From Humidesulfovibrio sp. (GTDB taxonomy: Bacteria; Desulfobacterota; Desulfovibrionia; Desulfovibrionales; Desulfovibrionaceae): a stretch of 64,000 bases of DNA. Of this stretch, positions 42,874 through 51,688 are shown piece after piece (positions within the stretch are counted from its first letter, which is position 1; the number at the start of each line of letters is the position of its first letter). The stretch spans positions 1 through 64,000 of the forward strand of contig NZ_JAVHLD010000003.1 in the NCBI RefSeq assembly GCF_031082295.1. Direction: 5' to 3'. The notes under the pieces were generated by a model that had not been told where the DNA came from, did not search any database, and was given only the letters and a program-made list of their open reading frames with translations. A program made the translations under genes and the position numbers.

Positions 42874-44670
42874 ATGAAGATAGTGATCATGACCATCCCA
42901 CTCAGAAACGCCACCGGGGGAACCCCCTTTGGCTCACTTGCGATCATCCAATCCCTGCGCGAGGCCGGATATGATCCCTACTTTCTCGACGTAGACACCT
43001 TACGCCACACATTCCCCGAGGTCGTCGGCTTTTTTGAGCAATACAAGCCGGATGTCATAGGTATCAGCGCGGTTGTCTCGACTTCATATGCTTACACCCG
43101 CGACATCAGCCACGCCTTGCGTAAAATACTCCCGAACGTGCGCATCGTAATTGGGGGCAACCTTTGCGCCAGCGCGGAAGTTCTCCTGCGCTCCTGCCAA
43201 GTGGATGCATGTGTCCTTGCTGAGGGCGAATACATCATTCGCGATCTGCTTGCTTATTACGCGCTGCATTCCAGAATATTGGAAAACTACACGGCACTTA
43301 AGGGGATAAAGGGGCTCGTCTTTCTCGACGAAGATGGAGAGGTTTTCAACACCGGATACGCGCGGCAACTCTCCCCGGAAGAGATCCGCACTCCAGACAT
43401 GTCCATCATTGAAGAGTTTTCAAATATCGAGAAGATCATTTCCCCGAAACCCTGTGGCTTCATAACAAGTGACCCTAGAAGCCTTGAGCCCCATAGGGCC
43501 GGAAAACGAGAGGGCATCGTCTTCGCGTCGAAAGGATGCATCAACCGCTGCACCTTCTGCCACAGATGGGACAAAGGGATGCGGACACTGTCGCCCGAGA
43601 AGGTGCTTGAGCAGATTTCGTACCTGCAACAGCACCACAATGTAGGATTCTTCAGATTCGCGGACGAATGCTTTGGCGCGCACAAGAAAAAAACCGCCGA
43701 ACTCGTAGCGGAACTCAAGAAACTTGACATCCTCTGGACTGTGGGTGGCGTACGTGTTGATACGGTTGACACCGAAACGCTGCAGACGTGGAAGGATGCC
43801 GGGTGCACCGCGGTCAACTATGGCATTGAGTCTGGCAGCCCGACCATCTTAGTGCAAATGGAGAAAAATATCTCTTTGGAGCAGAATTTCCGAGGCATCG
43901 ACGACTTGGCCAACACCGGGCTTGATTCCGTCCTCCAACTCGTCATCGGCATGCCTGCGGAATCCCCTGACACAATCAAGGAAACCGGGAGGCTAATCCA
44001 CTACTTCATCAACAAAACACGTAGGGCTGTCGTCAGCATCAACTTTGCGCAGGCCCTGCCCGGCACGCCGCTGTACGAATATGACCGCGCCATAGGGCTC
44101 ATAGGGCATGGGTGGCGCGAAGAAGAAGCCTACCTAATCCGCGTGTTCAACAAAAACGCGGCCGACCACAGCGCCCTGACGAACCACACGCAGTACTCCC
44201 TGATCTCCCTACGGTGCTGGATGTACCTACTGTACCAGGAAGTCGAGCGGGCCAAGAAGCTGTACCTTGGGGCGCCTCAAGTACCCACAGGCTGTGCCCT
44301 GTTTTACGCCATTTGGCTGCACTCCTCAGGCGCTGTCGTTCGCCTTGTTAAGCGTGCACTGAAACCGGTCGCGCCCGAGTTTATCGCCGCAGCGGAAATA
44401 CCATTCAACGAGGCCGACATCGGAAGAAGCCCGCTGCTCTACCCATTCCGTGCCTATCTCAACTTCCTTATAGTTTTGCGTGATTTGTACCGGTTGGAGG
44501 GGGCGGCGAAAACCCTTGGGCATCTGTGGGAGCACATAGGGAAGAGCTTTCACGGACTGCTCCGCGAACAACAGCCCGCCATTGACCTGCGCAAAACGGT
44601 GGGGGGCATTTCTCAATTGCCTTCAAGCCGTTCAGAGGCTAGCATGGAACCATTGAGGCGAGGCCGTTGA
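42874..44670 (+). CDS. B12-binding-domain radical SAM protein
   Basis: A 598-residue enzyme. Residues 1-120 form a cobalamin-binding-like domain (GGTPFGSLAIIQSL, PDVIGISAVVSTS, IVIGGNLCASAEVLL). The radical SAM core has Cys222-x3-Cys226-x2-Cys229 (GCINRCTFC), then FRFADECFGAH, GIESGSPTIL and VIGMPAESPDTI. The C-terminal 150 residues are helical. Likely a cobalamin-dependent methylase or similar. ATG 42874 follows GGAGGA by six to seven bases. A tiny possible gene follows at 44763. Confidence 0.87.
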   Translation: MKIVIMTIPLRNATGGTPFGSLAIIQSLREAGYDPYFLDVDTLRHTFPEVVGFFEQYKPDVIGISAVVSTSYAYTRDISHALRKILPNVRIVIGGNLCASAEVLLRSCQVDACVLAEGEYIIRDLLAYYALHSRILENYTALKGIKGLVFLDEDGEVFNTGYARQLSPEEIRTPDMSIIEEFSNIEKIISPKPCGFITSDPRSLEPHRAGKREGIVFASKGCINRCTFCHRWDKGMRTLSPEKVLEQISYLQQHHNVGFFRFADECFGAHKKKTAELVAELKKLDILWTVGGVRVDTVDTETLQTWKDAGCTAVNYGIESGSPTILVQMEKNISLEQNFRGIDDLANTGLDSVLQLVIGMPAESPDTIKETGRLIHYFINKTRRAVVSINFAQALPGTPLYEYDRAIGLIGHGWREEEAYLIRVFNKNAADHSALTNHTQYSLISLRCWMYLLYQEVERAKKLYLGAPQVPTGCALFYAIWLHSSGAVVRLVKRALKPVAPEFIAAAEIPFNEADIGRSPLLYPFRAYLNFLIVLRDLYRLEGAAKTLGHLWEHIGKSFHGLLREQQPAIDLRKTVGGISQLPSSRSEASMEPLRRGR

Positions 44671-44762
44671 GGTCTGCCCAGCCCTCACAAGTTCCCTTGC
44701 CCGGTCCCGAATGCTCGCCGCGGGCTGCGATCCTATCACAAATTATGTGCATGGAGACAATC

Positions 44763-44885
44763 ATGAAATGGCTTTTTTACACCGTTCTTGAATTCATCGG
44801 CCGCTTGTTCAGTTTTACGGGGCGCAAGAGAAATGCCACTGCCAAGGACACGCAGCCTCCTGACACAAACTACCCACTATGGTAG
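44763..44885 (+). CDS. Possible 40-residue protein after radical SAM gene
   Basis: A short frame with ATG 44763 six bases after GGAG (44753-44756). The product has a hydrophobic N-terminal half (WLFYTVLEFIGRLFSF), a basic turn GRKRN and a polar tail ending in NYPLW. No family is recognised. The good ribosome-binding site is the main support. It could be a small membrane peptide or, more speculatively, a substrate peptide for the radical SAM enzyme before it. Confidence 0.35.
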   Translation: MKWLFYTVLEFIGRLFSFTGRKRNATAKDTQPPDTNYPLW

Positions 44886-44984
44886 GAACCACCGCGCTCT
44901 TCGCCCTAGAACCGACCAAGTTCGACAAGAGAGGGCGGGAACAGGTTTTTCTCAAAGACCCGCCAGCCAATTGAGCACCACTCC

Positions 44985-45821
44985 ATGAGCACACTATCCT
45001 ACGCTGTTGAATCTGTTCTGGACTTTTACAAGAGCCTGCCGTTCAACTACCGTTGCGACATCTCGACCCAAGCCCGAAACGATGTACGCTCAAACCCGGT
45101 GGAATTCCATTCCGCACTTGCCCCTTTGGTGCGTCCCAGGTTGCGCGTCCTCGACCTCGGCTGCGGCGCGGGTTGGTTTTCCAACGCTTTGGCAGCCCAC
45201 AACGACATCCTAGTCACCGGCGTGGACTTTAACCCAGTGGCTGTGGAACGCGCTCGACAAGTCGCAGCCTGTTTGGGGCTTTCGTCTCAATTCCATTGCC
45301 AGGACATGTTCACCTACAAGCCAGAAGAACCGTTTGATCTTGTGGTTTCTTTGGGGGCGCTTCACCACACCGGCAACTGCGGTGCGGCTTTACGCAATAT
45401 CTGCCGTAACCTTGTCATTCAAGGCGGACACATCTATATCGGCCTCTACCATGCTTACGGGCGCAAACCTTTCCTCGAACACTTCGCCAACCTCAAGAGA
45501 CAGGGTGCCGATGAGGAAAAGCTGTTCAGAGAGTATGTCCGGTTACACAAACAGCTAGACGGCGACGAAACCATGCAGCGCTCGTGGTTCCGCGATCAGG
45601 TTCAACATCCGCATGAGACACAGCACACGCAAAAAGAGATGAATTCCCTGCTTAAGGAGGAGGGAATGAGGCTTGTTTCTTCATCAATCAACAGGTTCCA
45701 AGCATTCGCCACCCTCCAGGAACTGGAGGCTGCAGAGCCTGAATTTGAGACAAGGGGCTATCAAGCCCTGCGCCATGGGGCTTACTTCCCTGGATTTTTC
45801 ATATTCCTTGCGCAGAAATGA
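44985..45821 (+). CDS. Class I SAM-dependent methyltransferase
   Basis: A 278-residue methyltransferase with VLDLGCGAGWFSNAL (motif I), GVDFNPVAVERARQVA, FDLVVSLGALHHTGN and LVIQGGHIYIGLYHAYG. The last segment, GLYHAYGRKP, recurs in glycan-locus methyltransferases. The first 40 residues are an N-terminal helical cap. Substrate unknown. It stands between the possible small gene at 44763 and the acyltransferase, with spacers of about 90-100 bases in which nothing was recognised. Confidence 0.87.
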   Translation: MSTLSYAVESVLDFYKSLPFNYRCDISTQARNDVRSNPVEFHSALAPLVRPRLRVLDLGCGAGWFSNALAAHNDILVTGVDFNPVAVERARQVAACLGLSSQFHCQDMFTYKPEEPFDLVVSLGALHHTGNCGAALRNICRNLVIQGGHIYIGLYHAYGRKPFLEHFANLKRQGADEEKLFREYVRLHKQLDGDETMQRSWFRDQVQHPHETQHTQKEMNSLLKEEGMRLVSSSINRFQAFATLQELEAAEPEFETRGYQALRHGAYFPGFFIFLAQK

Positions 45822-45910
45822 TCGGCTGGCACGGGCCAAAAGCCCTTGTCAATCTGCGTTTGAACTGCAGTGTTTCCTCCATGCTGACTGAAGAACATTA
45901 AGGTATATAC

Positions 45911-47104
45911 ATGGCATATAACGACCAGAGCCCTGGAGAGATCGATCCTCTACTGATCCTGCGCGGGTTAGCCTCATTAGGTGTGCTCTTTGTACACTCG
46001 TTGAATTTTGGCAGCGATAAGATTCTCAAATTGCCACAGATATTAAATACTGACTACGACCTGCCGACGTTTGTAAAGCAACTAATTCTCTCCACCTACC
46101 CGACGACCGGTGGAAACTTCGTCATGTGCTTCTTTGTCTTATCCGGATATTTGATGGGAAAAGTATTCCTATCTTCAAGTACACCCGTGAGCATTGCCAC
46201 CACGATGAAATTCTACAAAAGGCGATTCTTACGCATTGCCCCTCTTTATTATTTCAATATTTTTCTGTGTCTAGCTCTTACATCTTCGTCATCTCCATTC
46301 AGCTTAGCAACAATTGGAGAGGTTCTGTTTATTAACAATATTACTGGAGCAGCTATTAACCCAGTTACTTGGTCACTTTCATATGAAATGCAATATTACA
46401 TTATCGCGCCTCTCGTGTACATTATGTTCCGGAAGAGATCATTATTTACTGTGCTCTGCATTATTGCTACGTCAGCAGCGTTTTCGACTCTCTTGTTTGT
46501 TGACAAGAATAACTTTCTTTGGATAGCACGGTTCATCTTTGTTTTTCTCACCGGGTACTCCGTCAACATTCTACTTAGGCTTTATCATCCGCACAAAAAT
46601 CGAGTGGCGAATGTAATTGGCTTTTCATTATTTTTTTTAGGAAACGCATTCTATTACCACTTGCGAAACAGCGGACAAGAGTTCCAAGCTCAGATATCCC
46701 TGACCCTCATCATGGCCGTATGCCTATGGATTCTTGAACTGCCATCTCACACTTCTTCATATACGAATAAAGGCACTCAGCACGTCTTTCTTCGCTTCTG
46801 GAACTGGATGGGTGTCCTCTCTTACGGCGTCTATCTCTGGCATCTCCCCATCTTGAACGCCCAACACCCCAAACTGCTAAGTCTTTGTCTACACCTGAGA
46901 GACCAAGGATGGGCAACCTCGGATTGGCAATTCTTCTTCTTATACCAGTCCGTACAACTTTTCATAATCCTTTCGTTCACCGTCACCCTCTCCCTATTCA
47001 CCTTCCTATTCGTGGAACTTAAGTATCGGCCCAACCTCTATAGTGCTCAATCTGGGAGTGTTAGTTCCAGAATTATAAATGCCTTGACGCTTAGCAAAAG
47101 CTAA
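45911..47104 (+). CDS. OafA/YrhL-type membrane acyltransferase (A+T-rich)
   Basis: A 397-residue integral membrane protein of the acyltransferase 3 family. The start ILRGLASLGVLFVHSLNFG carries the catalytic-type histidine, RRFLRIAPLYYF is the conserved RxxR-like motif, and about ten hydrophobic segments span the protein. VLSYGVYLWHLPI is the family's late block. It would O-acetylate a glycan sugar at the inner membrane. The gene is clearly A+T-rich against a GC-rich background, pointing to recent transfer. A coding-like remnant on the opposite strand begins at its stop codon. Confidence 0.88.
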   Translation: MAYNDQSPGEIDPLLILRGLASLGVLFVHSLNFGSDKILKLPQILNTDYDLPTFVKQLILSTYPTTGGNFVMCFFVLSGYLMGKVFLSSSTPVSIATTMKFYKRRFLRIAPLYYFNIFLCLALTSSSSPFSLATIGEVLFINNITGAAINPVTWSLSYEMQYYIIAPLVYIMFRKRSLFTVLCIIATSAAFSTLLFVDKNNFLWIARFIFVFLTGYSVNILLRLYHPHKNRVANVIGFSLFFLGNAFYYHLRNSGQEFQAQISLTLIMAVCLWILELPSHTSSYTNKGTQHVFLRFWNWMGVLSYGVYLWHLPILNAQHPKLLSLCLHLRDQGWATSDWQFFFLYQSVQLFIILSFTVTLSLFTFLFVELKYRPNLYSAQSGSVSSRIINALTLSKS

Positions 47105-47250
47105 CTCAGCGATCCTAAACCCTGGATAATATCGGTGACGAAGGCGTTGACGTACTCGTCAGAGTTCGCCACACTGTATGGGTGGTAGGGCCTGGCCCAA
47201 GAATGGGCAAAGCCCCCAGAACACTTTCCCTTTTGGGGCGCACATGAATC
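47101..47250 (-). pseudogene. Coding-like remnant of an unidentified gene (C-terminal end)
   Basis: On the minus strand an open stretch reads into a stop at 47101-47103. It encodes CAPQKGKCSGGFAHSW, then RPYHPYSVANSDEYVNAFV and TDIIQGLGSLS. Third positions are mostly C or G, as in real genes of this genome and unlike the adjacent acyltransferase. No start codon or fuller gene is present. It looks like the tail of a gene cut off when the region was rearranged; the family is not recognised. Confidence 0.35.
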
Positions 47251-47999
47251 TTCGCAACACACTGAATAGTCTCACAAACACATGGAGATCGCTTGGAGCG
47301 ACGCCGCTCTTTCAAACGTTGGAGCTTGAAACTTTTTCACCGTGCAACCTCAAATGTAAAACCTGCCCTAACCAGATACATCGAAGGTCTCGTCAGGAAC
47401 TGCCATTAGACGTCATAGAGCCCATGATACAAGAACTTATGGCCCTCGGGTATTCTGGGTGTTTTTCTCCGCATTTCTATAACGAGCCGCTCCTTGATCC
47501 TCGCTTGCCGGTTATTCTGCGGCTCGTCCATCAAAGCCTGCCAAAAACGAAAATAAAGCTATTCACAAATTTTACGCTCATGACCCTCGAACTTTACCGC
47601 ACCCTGCTTCCCCTTGTGGACTCCTTCATTGTCACCGTGGATCAACCCGAGGTTCAGGCCGCTGTGGATAAACTCACCCCCAAGCTATCACCCAAAGAGC
47701 TGACCAAGCTGCATTTACGCAGCATAGTCGCCTCGGGCTTGAGCAACCGCGCGGGTGCCCTGCCTCTTGATGGCCCGGTACGAGCCATGCGCCAGTGCAG
47801 CTTTGTGAACAACATGACCGTGGATGCCTGGGGCGAAGTCCATTTGTGCTGCAACGACTATTTCGGAAAAGCCACCTTCGGCAATGTTAAGGCCCGAGCC
47901 CTCGCGAGCATATGGCACGACCCGGACTATGTTCAGGCCCGCAGACTTGGCTCGCGCGCCGCACATGCCCTGTGTCGCGACTGCTGCTGGCTGGATTGA
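47244..47999 (+). CDS. Radical SAM protein with SPASM/Twitch-like end
   Basis: A 251-residue short radical SAM enzyme. Cys34-x3-Cys38-x2-Cys41 (PCNLKCKTCPN) binds the catalytic cluster, CFSPHFYNEPLLD is the GGE-like segment, and FTNFTLMT follows. The C-terminal part has MRQCSFVNNMTVDAWGEVHLCCNDY and CRDCCWLD, a set of cysteines as in Twitch/SPASM domains. The start chosen is ATG 47244, with a weak ribosome-binding site; the frame is open to 47178. Five bases separate it from the GT4 that follows. Confidence 0.83.
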   Translation: MNLRNTLNSLTNTWRSLGATPLFQTLELETFSPCNLKCKTCPNQIHRRSRQELPLDVIEPMIQELMALGYSGCFSPHFYNEPLLDPRLPVILRLVHQSLPKTKIKLFTNFTLMTLELYRTLLPLVDSFIVTVDQPEVQAAVDKLTPKLSPKELTKLHLRSIVASGLSNRAGALPLDGPVRAMRQCSFVNNMTVDAWGEVHLCCNDYFGKATFGNVKARALASIWHDPDYVQARRLGSRAAHALCRDCCWLD

Positions 48000-48004
48000 A
48001 CCGC

Positions 48005-49096
48005 ATGAAAGTTTTGCTCATCTATCACTCCCTCGGCATGGGCGGCGTTGGATCTGTGGTTGCGAACATGGTAAATCATTGGGGTGCCAATGGAGCGGAC
48101 ATAACCCTGGCCTTGTTCGCAGAGAAGAACGCGCCTCGCCATCAGGTGATACACCCCAACGTGCGAATCATCTTTATGGATCTCTTCGCCGAACCTGCTT
48201 CGTCCCTTGACCGTATTATGAAAGCCTGCCAGCGACACCTGAAACTGCGCCAAACCATCAAACGCCTAGCGCCGGATGTCATTGTCAGCCACGTCGACAC
48301 GGTCAATATCCGCGTCCTACTCGCCAGCGTCGGGCTGGGCATACCCGTTGTCGCATTTGAGCACACGGACCCGAGCCATTATGCTCTTGCGCCACTATGG
48401 GAATGGCTGCGCCGCCAGATCTACCGCTTCGCAGCGCGAGTGGTTGTGCTGAACCAATCCGTCCGCGACTACTTCCTGCGCTATCCAGGGCCGCCCACGG
48501 TTGAGGTTTTCCCAAATCCGATACCATTGCCCGAATTCCCTTTAACCATCGAGCGGCAGACATCAGTCCTCTACCTGGGGCGACTTTCAGAGGAGAAAGG
48601 TGTCGCCCTCCTTCTGCACGCCTTTGCACTCGCAGCGACTGGAGACTGGAAGCTCGTCCTGGCGGGCGACGGTCCAGAGAGGGCGAACCTTGAAGCCTTG
48701 GCCGACGACTTGAGCATCACTAACCGCACGATCTTTCTTGGCATGGTTAAGGAGGTGCCTGCGCTGCTATTCTCCGCGTCGATCTTCGCCCTTCCCTCCA
48801 AGCTTGAGGGGTTCCCCATGGCCCTTGGCGAGGCTATGTCCTGCGGGCTGCCTCCCGTTGTAACAGCCACAAGCGGGGCGCTCGGCCTTGTCCAAGATGG
48901 CCGCAATGGTCTGATTTCTCCTGTGGGCGATGCCCCCGCCCTAGGCCGGAATCTCGCAAGGCTTATGGCTGATGCCCAACTACGATGCGAAATGGGAAAG
49001 GCCGCCCAGGACATACGCAAAGTCGTCGGCGTGGAAGCGGTCATGGCGCGATGGGATACGCTGCTCACTCAATTGTCCTCACGGCATGGCTCATAA
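48005..49096 (+). CDS. Family 4 glycosyltransferase
   Basis: A 363-residue GT-B glycosyltransferase. LLIYHSLGMGGVGSVVANM is the acceptor-domain glycine loop. VLYLGRLSEEKGVALLLHAF, LVLAGDGPERANLEALA and LPSKLEGFPMALGEAMSCGLPPV (the E-x7-E donor-binding motif) define family 4. It adds a sugar from a nucleotide donor in the cytoplasm or at the membrane face. It resembles the GT4 at 49744 and may be a paralogue acting on a neighbouring linkage. Confidence 0.9.
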   Translation: MKVLLIYHSLGMGGVGSVVANMVNHWGANGADITLALFAEKNAPRHQVIHPNVRIIFMDLFAEPASSLDRIMKACQRHLKLRQTIKRLAPDVIVSHVDTVNIRVLLASVGLGIPVVAFEHTDPSHYALAPLWEWLRRQIYRFAARVVVLNQSVRDYFLRYPGPPTVEVFPNPIPLPEFPLTIERQTSVLYLGRLSEEKGVALLLHAFALAATGDWKLVLAGDGPERANLEALADDLSITNRTIFLGMVKEVPALLFSASIFALPSKLEGFPMALGEAMSCGLPPVVTATSGALGLVQDGRNGLISPVGDAPALGRNLARLMADAQLRCEMGKAAQDIRKVVGVEAVMARWDTLLTQLSSRHGS

Positions 49097-49743
49097 GCAT
49101 AGAAACAGCGGTCAAGAGCATCAACTCCGGTACGCTTAGCTGTCCCATTCTGCATTGAACCGGCCAACCAGCCGATTTTGCAGGGTCCCGCGAGAGCATT
49201 TCTTACGCTGGTTTCGTTCACCCGCCACGAACATCGACGTCCAAGCATGCGGCACATTGCAGCAGGCTTCTCTCGCCCCATTGGTATACCATGCTTACCA
49301 AATGCCGGGCCGCGTTGACATGAGGATACCGGGTCGCTATCATCAGAAAAGACTGAGCGTCCGGTAGAACTTCTTACGCGCCGCCTTGGCAGGGCACATG
49401 CAGCAATCCGTCACTCACCCTTCATTCCTCCACGCAGCCAAGCCAGCGACATGACCTCCACGGGCTTGCTCGTCGTCGTCGGCCATACGAACTCACCCGA
49501 GGGTACGGCACCATTGTCAGACCAAGCAACTCGTGTCGCCCCGTACGGATGCCCCCCCCGGAGGCTTAGAACGCGAGCCCAATCGGCCGTGGGACCGGGG
49601 GGCAACAATCCCTGCTCCATGTATTCGGGAAGATTGGCCATATCCATCTGCACGGAGTGTCATGTGTCCTGGGCCAGAACGTTTAGGCGGACAAAGGAAC
49701 TGATAGTGCGCAACTTAAGGCTCGGTGCGGCCGACCAAGCAAC
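49097..49743 (+). other. 647-base stretch without a confident gene
   Basis: No plus-strand gene is convincing here; the open frames at 49155 and 49451 have arginine/serine-rich compositions typical of chance reading. A minus-strand frame at 49411-49653 looks somewhat more coding-like and is listed separately. No hairpin with T tract, tRNA or insertion sequence was seen. The stretch may be the scar of lost genes. Confidence 0.5.
49411..49653 (-). CDS. Doubtful small protein or gene remnant
   Basis: A minus-strand frame of up to 80 residues (GTG start at 49653, ATG two codons later) encoding MDMANLPEYMEQGLLPPG, then WARVLSLRGGHPYGATRVAW and SGEFVWPTTTSKPVEVMSLAWL. Residue composition looks protein-like, with many aromatic and aliphatic residues. 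There is no ribosome-binding site and no recognised family. It may be the remains of a larger gene. Confidence 0.25.
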   Translation of the reverse strand: MQMDMANLPEYMEQGLLPPGPTADWARVLSLRGGHPYGATRVAWSDNGAVPSGEFVWPTTTSKPVEVMSLAWLRGGMKGE

Positions 49744-50850
49744 ATGAACCTTTGCTTTGTCATCTCTTCCCTGGTCATGGGCGGGGCAGAAAGAGTTCTA
49801 GCACTGGTGGCCAACGGGCTGGCAGAACATGGTTACAACGTAACTGTCCTCACCTTCTGCGGTCCGGACTGCGCACCTCATTATCAACTCCACCCAACCA
49901 TAAGCCTAATCCCCCTTGGGATAGAAGAAAAATCCGGCTCGCTTCCCGCCAGCCTTTGGAACAACGGCAGACGAATTGGCACATTGCGCAAGGTGTTCGA
50001 TGTAATGAGGCCGGATGCCGTCATCTCTTTCATGGACTCCACCAATGTCCTGAGCATTCTTGCTTCTAGAGGGCTTGGCATTCCCGTGCTTGTTTCCGAG
50101 CATATCGACCCCGCTCAACACGACATCGGGCGCATCTGGAACCTTCTGCGTCATTACACCTACCCGCATGCCTCACGTGTTCTCCTTCTCACCTCAGGCA
50201 TCGACCAATATTTCCCGGCCCCCATCCGCAAGCGCTGTACGGTCATGCCCAATCCCGTGGTGGTTGACTGTTCTGGAGAATGCCCCTTGCCGCTTGAGGG
50301 GCGCTGCATTGTGGGTTTAGGCCGACTAAGCCCTCAAAAAGGGTTCGATATTCTGTTGCAGGCATTTGCCCAGGTCGCGCCCAAGCACCCTGACAGCCAC
50401 TTGTGGATTCTCGGCGAAGGCCCTGAACGCGCCGCACTTGAAGCACTGCGCGACACGTTGGGACTGCGGGACCGCGCACACCTGCCGGGCTCCGTCCCAG
50501 ATCCCGGCCCTGTGCTTAAGCGAGCCCATGCGTTCGCCCTGTCCTCGCGCTACGAGGGGTTCCCCCTGGCCCTCTGCGAGGCTCTGGCCTGCGGAGTGGC
50601 GACTGTATCAACTGTCTTCTCGCCAGGAGCCATGGACATCCTGCAGGACGGAGAAAACGCCCTGGTTATCCCCGTGGAGGACACCTCTGCCCTAGCCGAA
50701 GCGCTTGACCGGCTTCTCGCGGACGAAAAGCTGCGCGACGGACTCTCGGTTCATGCGCCCAAAATCCTGGAGAGATTCGGCCTGGATAAGGTCATCGACC
50801 TGTGGGAGGCGCTGCTCGCCCAGACTGTCGAAGAGCGAGGCAGACCATGA
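49744..50850 (+). CDS. Family 4 glycosyltransferase
   Basis: A 368-residue GT-B enzyme. CFVISSLVMGGAERVLALV is the typical glycine-rich N-terminal loop. CIVGLGRLSPQKGFDILLQAF, LWILGEGPERAALEAL and LSSRYEGFPLALCEALACGVATV (E-x7-E) identify family 4. The sequence is closest in this window to the GT4 at 48005. It overlaps the following methyltransferase by four bases (ATGA). The 647-base gap upstream means it probably starts a transcription unit, but no promoter could be singled out. Confidence 0.9.
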   Translation: MNLCFVISSLVMGGAERVLALVANGLAEHGYNVTVLTFCGPDCAPHYQLHPTISLIPLGIEEKSGSLPASLWNNGRRIGTLRKVFDVMRPDAVISFMDSTNVLSILASRGLGIPVLVSEHIDPAQHDIGRIWNLLRHYTYPHASRVLLLTSGIDQYFPAPIRKRCTVMPNPVVVDCSGECPLPLEGRCIVGLGRLSPQKGFDILLQAFAQVAPKHPDSHLWILGEGPERAALEALRDTLGLRDRAHLPGSVPDPGPVLKRAHAFALSSRYEGFPLALCEALACGVATVSTVFSPGAMDILQDGENALVIPVEDTSALAEALDRLLADEKLRDGLSVHAPKILERFGLDKVIDLWEALLAQTVEERGRP

Positions 50851-51686
50851 GCGGCCACTGGCAGGCCGAAGTGGCCCAAGGCCAGCGCTTTGAATTCGGC
50901 AGCAACTGGGCTCTGTTCCTGCGCCGCCTCGACGAGAAGCGCATCCGAGCGGCAGAGGACTCGCTTAAGGAGCTGCTGGACCTGTCCTCGCTCGCCGGGC
51001 GCACCTTCCTCGATGCCGGGTCGGGCTCAGGACTGTTCTCCCTGGCCGCCAGCCGCCTGGGAGCCGCTGTCATCAGCTTCGATTACGACCCGGCTTCCGT
51101 GGCCTGCACCAGCCATCTTCGCAATAGCATCGCAGCAGACGACGCTTCCTGGACCGTGCTGGAAGGCTCGGTGCTGGACCAAAGCTTTCTGGAAAGCCTG
51201 GGCCGGTTTGACGTGGTCTACTCCTGGGGCGTGCTGCACCATACCGGACGCATGTGGGACGCCGTCGCGGCCGTGTCCGGACGCGTGGCGCCCGGCGGGC
51301 TGTTCGCGCTGGCCCTCTACAACACCCAGCCGCTGTTCACCCCTGTCTGGAAGCACATCAAGCGGCTCTACTGCGCCGCGCCAAAGCCTGGCAGACTGGC
51401 CATCGCCGGGTCGTGGGCGGGCATCTGCGCCGTCCGCTCCCTGGCTGCGGACCTGCTGCGGCTGCGCAACCCCCTTGCCCGCTACACGGCCAACGCCTCC
51501 CTGCGGGGCATGAGCTTCTGGCGCGATGTGGTGGATTGGGTGGGCGGCTACCCGTTTGAGACAGCCACCCCGGACGAGGTTGCCCGCTTTCTGGGCGAAC
51601 GCGGCTTTGATCCCGTCAATGTGCGCTCAGTGGGCGGCAGGCTCGGCTGCAACGAATTCCTCTTCCGGCGCCGGGAACAGGCATAA
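50847..51686 (+). CDS. Class I SAM-dependent methyltransferase
   Basis: A 279-residue methyltransferase: FEFGSNWALFLRRLDEKRI near the start, motif I FLDAGSGSGLFSLAA, FDYDPASVACT, FDVVYSWGVLHHTGRMW and GRVAPGGLFALALYNTQ. The ending GGRLGCNEFLFRRR is typical of glycan-locus methyltransferases paired with AsnB-type genes. ATG overlaps the GT4 stop; two bases separate it from the asnB-like gene. Confidence 0.88.
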   Translation: MSGHWQAEVAQGQRFEFGSNWALFLRRLDEKRIRAAEDSLKELLDLSSLAGRTFLDAGSGSGLFSLAASRLGAAVISFDYDPASVACTSHLRNSIAADDASWTVLEGSVLDQSFLESLGRFDVVYSWGVLHHTGRMWDAVAAVSGRVAPGGLFALALYNTQPLFTPVWKHIKRLYCAAPKPGRLAIAGSWAGICAVRSLAADLLRLRNPLARYTANASLRGMSFWRDVVDWVGGYPFETATPDEVARFLGERGFDPVNVRSVGGRLGCNEFLFRRREQA

Positions 51687-51688
51687 CC

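Noticed and set aside
49155-49747. Plus-strand frames at 49155-49367 and 49451-49747
   Set aside because: Arginine/serine/threonine-rich, no ribosome-binding site, no recognised similarity; chance frames.
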